The notes beneath the pieces are model-generated. The model saw only the letters and a list, made by a program, of their open reading frames with translations, was not told the DNA's origin and did not search any database. Both the position numbers and the translations under genes were made by a program. Below, piece by piece: positions 62,923 through 64,000 of a stretch of DNA of 64,000 nt. Position 1 is the first letter of the stretch. Each line of letters begins with the position of its first letter. The DNA comes from Methylorubrum aminovorans (GTDB lineage: Bacteria > Pseudomonadota > Alphaproteobacteria > Rhizobiales > Beijerinckiaceae), in NCBI RefSeq assembly GCF_022179725.1, contig NZ_BPRC01000003.1, positions 248,001 to 312,000 of the forward strand, in the 5' to 3' direction.

Positions 62923-63656
62923 ATCGCCCCAGCAAGACCGACGGACTATGGACGGCAAGCCGTTGACGAGCAAAGATTTTATTCTTCGACCAAGCTGCTG
63001 AACTATCCCTGCTGGAAGGATCCTGCGGTTTGCCGACCCTGTTGCAGCTGCCAAGAGGCGAGCAGGCGGGTCACCTTGCGCCTACCGATAGTGCGAATCG
63101 CCGCGCACGACGACGTCGACCGAGTTCGAGGCCATGGGCAGGGCGGCGAGCGTCGCGGGCTGCTGCAGCCATCGGTCGGCATAGAGCACGAGCCGGGCGC
63201 TCGGCACCTCGTCGACCACCCGCTCGCGTAGCCAGTCATCGACGGTAACGCGGATGGCATCGGGGTGACCCTTCTCACGTACCCGATCAGGTGAGACGGC
63301 GCTCGGCGTTGCGTTGCGAGATCAGGGTCCAACTGCCTCATCCCCCGGCAGGATGGCGACCTTGAAGAGTTCGACGTCGCCATGCCCGATATCGTCGGCA
63401 CGGTAGCGCCAACCAGTAAACCAGTAAAACTAATTTCGTGCTTGCACACTGCCGGCTTGCTTTGGAAGCTGCCACAAGACGGCGCGCGGTACTCGGCGCT
63501 AAACTGTACGTCTTCGGGCGTGCAAATGTTTAGGTGTGTCAGGAGAGCTGATTGAGCACACCAGCTCGGTAGAGCACTGCCTCACTGAGCATAGCTCATG
63601 ACACAGCCCCCTCATCCCCCATCCCAATAGGCAGCCTCCCCATAGGAGACCCAGGT
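62923..63656. other. Decayed region near the end of the window
   Basis: About 730 bases with only broken coding: minus-strand segments (63082-63432) and a 38-aa candidate gene starting at 63657. The stretch 63450-63656 shows no gene; it contains a run of short direct repeats around CAGCCCCCT/CATCCCCCATC. Confidence 0.45.
63082..63432 (-). pseudogene. Broken protein remnant
   Basis: Read on the minus strand, two frames show protein-like sequence: FYWFTGWRYRADDIGHGDVE then LFKVAILPGDEA ending in a stop, and, in a different frame, EKGHPDAIRVTVDDWLRERV, VDEVPSARLVLYADRWLQQP, then a stop at 63082. Neither has a start. This fits one gene split by frameshifts. No family recognised. Confidence 0.4.
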
Positions 63657-63773
63657 ATGCCCCAGCCCCCTTTCACGGATGGCCTCTCTCGCAGTGACCA
63701 GATCAACCAACTGACCGGCGGCTACGGCCAGATCGCCGCCGAGCTGGTGGCCGAGGGCTGGTCCCCCTACTGA
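63657..63773 (+). CDS. Short ORF (38 aa)
   Basis: ATG with AGGAG about 9 bases upstream. Reads MPQPPFTDGLSRSDQINQLT then GGYGQIAAELVAEGWSPY. No known family. It ends just as a coding-like S9A frame begins, so it may be the leftover start of a deleted gene. Low confidence. Confidence 0.35.
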   Translation: MPQPPFTDGLSRSDQINQLTGGYGQIAAELVAEGWSPY

Positions 63774-64000
63774 CTACGCGAGGCGCCGACCGCAGGCGGA
63801 TCGTCGCGATCGACCTCGCCGAGGCGGACCCGTCCCTCGAAGAGGTGGTCGGCGAGGATGCGGCCATCGTGAACGACGCCAAGCTGCTGGGCGTGCGCCT
63901 GCTCGTCGCCTACCTCGTCGATGCCAGGGCCGAGCTGCGCCGCTTTCGGCCCGACGGCTCGCCGGACGGCGTGGTCGAACTGCCGGGCCTCGGCACCGCC
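63761..64000 (+). pseudogene. 5'-truncated S9A prolyl oligopeptidase (runs off window)
   Basis: A frame without start or stop reads PLLTTRGADRRRIVAIDLAE, then VVGEDAAIVNDAKLLGVRLL and LRRFRPDGSPDGVVELPGLG. This is the beta-propeller segment of the prolyl oligopeptidase family (S9A type: LTTxxAxRxRIVAID...). No N-terminal half and no start codon are seen, so it begins abruptly at ~63764, just after the 38-aa frame. It is distinct from the S9 peptidase at 17932. The 3' part lies beyond the window. Confidence 0.6.

Noticed and set aside
63562..63577. tRNA D-arm-like sequence CAGCTCGGTAGAGCAC
   Set aside because: No acceptor, anticodon or T-arm can be formed around it; D-loop is too short. Possibly an ancient tRNA fragment, but not a gene.
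46160..64000. Search for attR, a direct repeat of the tRNA-Ser 3' end
   Set aside because: Nothing similar beyond short chance matches was found by eye; the far end is likely outside the window.

Overview
The window looks like the chromosome of a facultative methylotroph of the Methylobacterium/Methylorubrum extorquens group. The GC content is very high, the gene repertoire is alphaproteobacterial (ATP12-type F1 assembly factor, class-specific small secreted proteins), and four genes of the ethylmalonyl-CoA pathway lie within 16 kb of each other: meaB, meaA/ecm, ccr and pccB. Species assignment is from gene content read by eye; no database search was run.

Positions 1-46105 are ordinary, densely packed backbone. 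The window opens with the 3' end of putA, followed by small hypothetical proteins, a glutathione peroxidase and a degenerate receiver protein. Next come an argJ-SIMPL-mutT operon with 4-base overlaps, a DUF6880 protein, a DUF427/methyltransferase pair, comF, a nitrate transporter with a good sigma54-type promoter, and sbcCD. An L,D-transpeptidase, an S9 peptidase, an alpha/beta hydrolase, meaB coupled to a pyroglutamyl-peptidase-like gene, leuD and trpS follow. Further on are an ArsR/SDR divergent pair with a palindromic operator, meaA, catalase, ccr, a PPOX-family protein, ilvC, a TetR regulator with its own palindrome, tRNA-Val(CAC), pccB, ATP12, a HAD phosphatase, a PsiF-like secreted protein, an RluA-type pseudouridine synthase, a YegD-like Hsp70, an M32 carboxypeptidase and rarA.

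At tRNA-Ser(CGA) (46106-46195) the character changes. A tyrosine integrase starts about 85 bases after the tRNA, and the remaining ~18 kb is a genomic island that appears to run past the window end; I found no second copy of the tRNA 3' end. The island holds an integrase C-terminal fragment and a two-gene unit whose first gene has an in-frame stop splitting a PLD-like motif. It also holds an orphan Cys-rich protein resembling those next to bacterial E2 cassettes, a pair of Methylobacterium accessory genes (one DUF3768), and a frameshifted secreted protein. A tightly coupled module of one large serine recombinase and two ParB/RepB-like proteins, with a divergent HTH gene and no ParA, follows. 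After it come a macrodomain-like protein, a uracil-DNA-glycosylase-fold-like protein and several decayed fragments (DUF1963, S9A prolyl oligopeptidase). An AT-rich patch and many broken genes mark it as a transferred, partly decaying region.

Functionally, Ccr makes ethylmalonyl-CoA from crotonyl-CoA, MeaA converts it to methylsuccinyl-CoA with MeaB as a candidate G-protein chaperone for a B12 mutase, and PccB carboxylates the propionyl-CoA released further down the pathway. In the island, the most interesting unexplained units are the recombinase/ParB/RepB module (56324-60123) and the interrupted PLD-motif two-gene unit (48458-51591).
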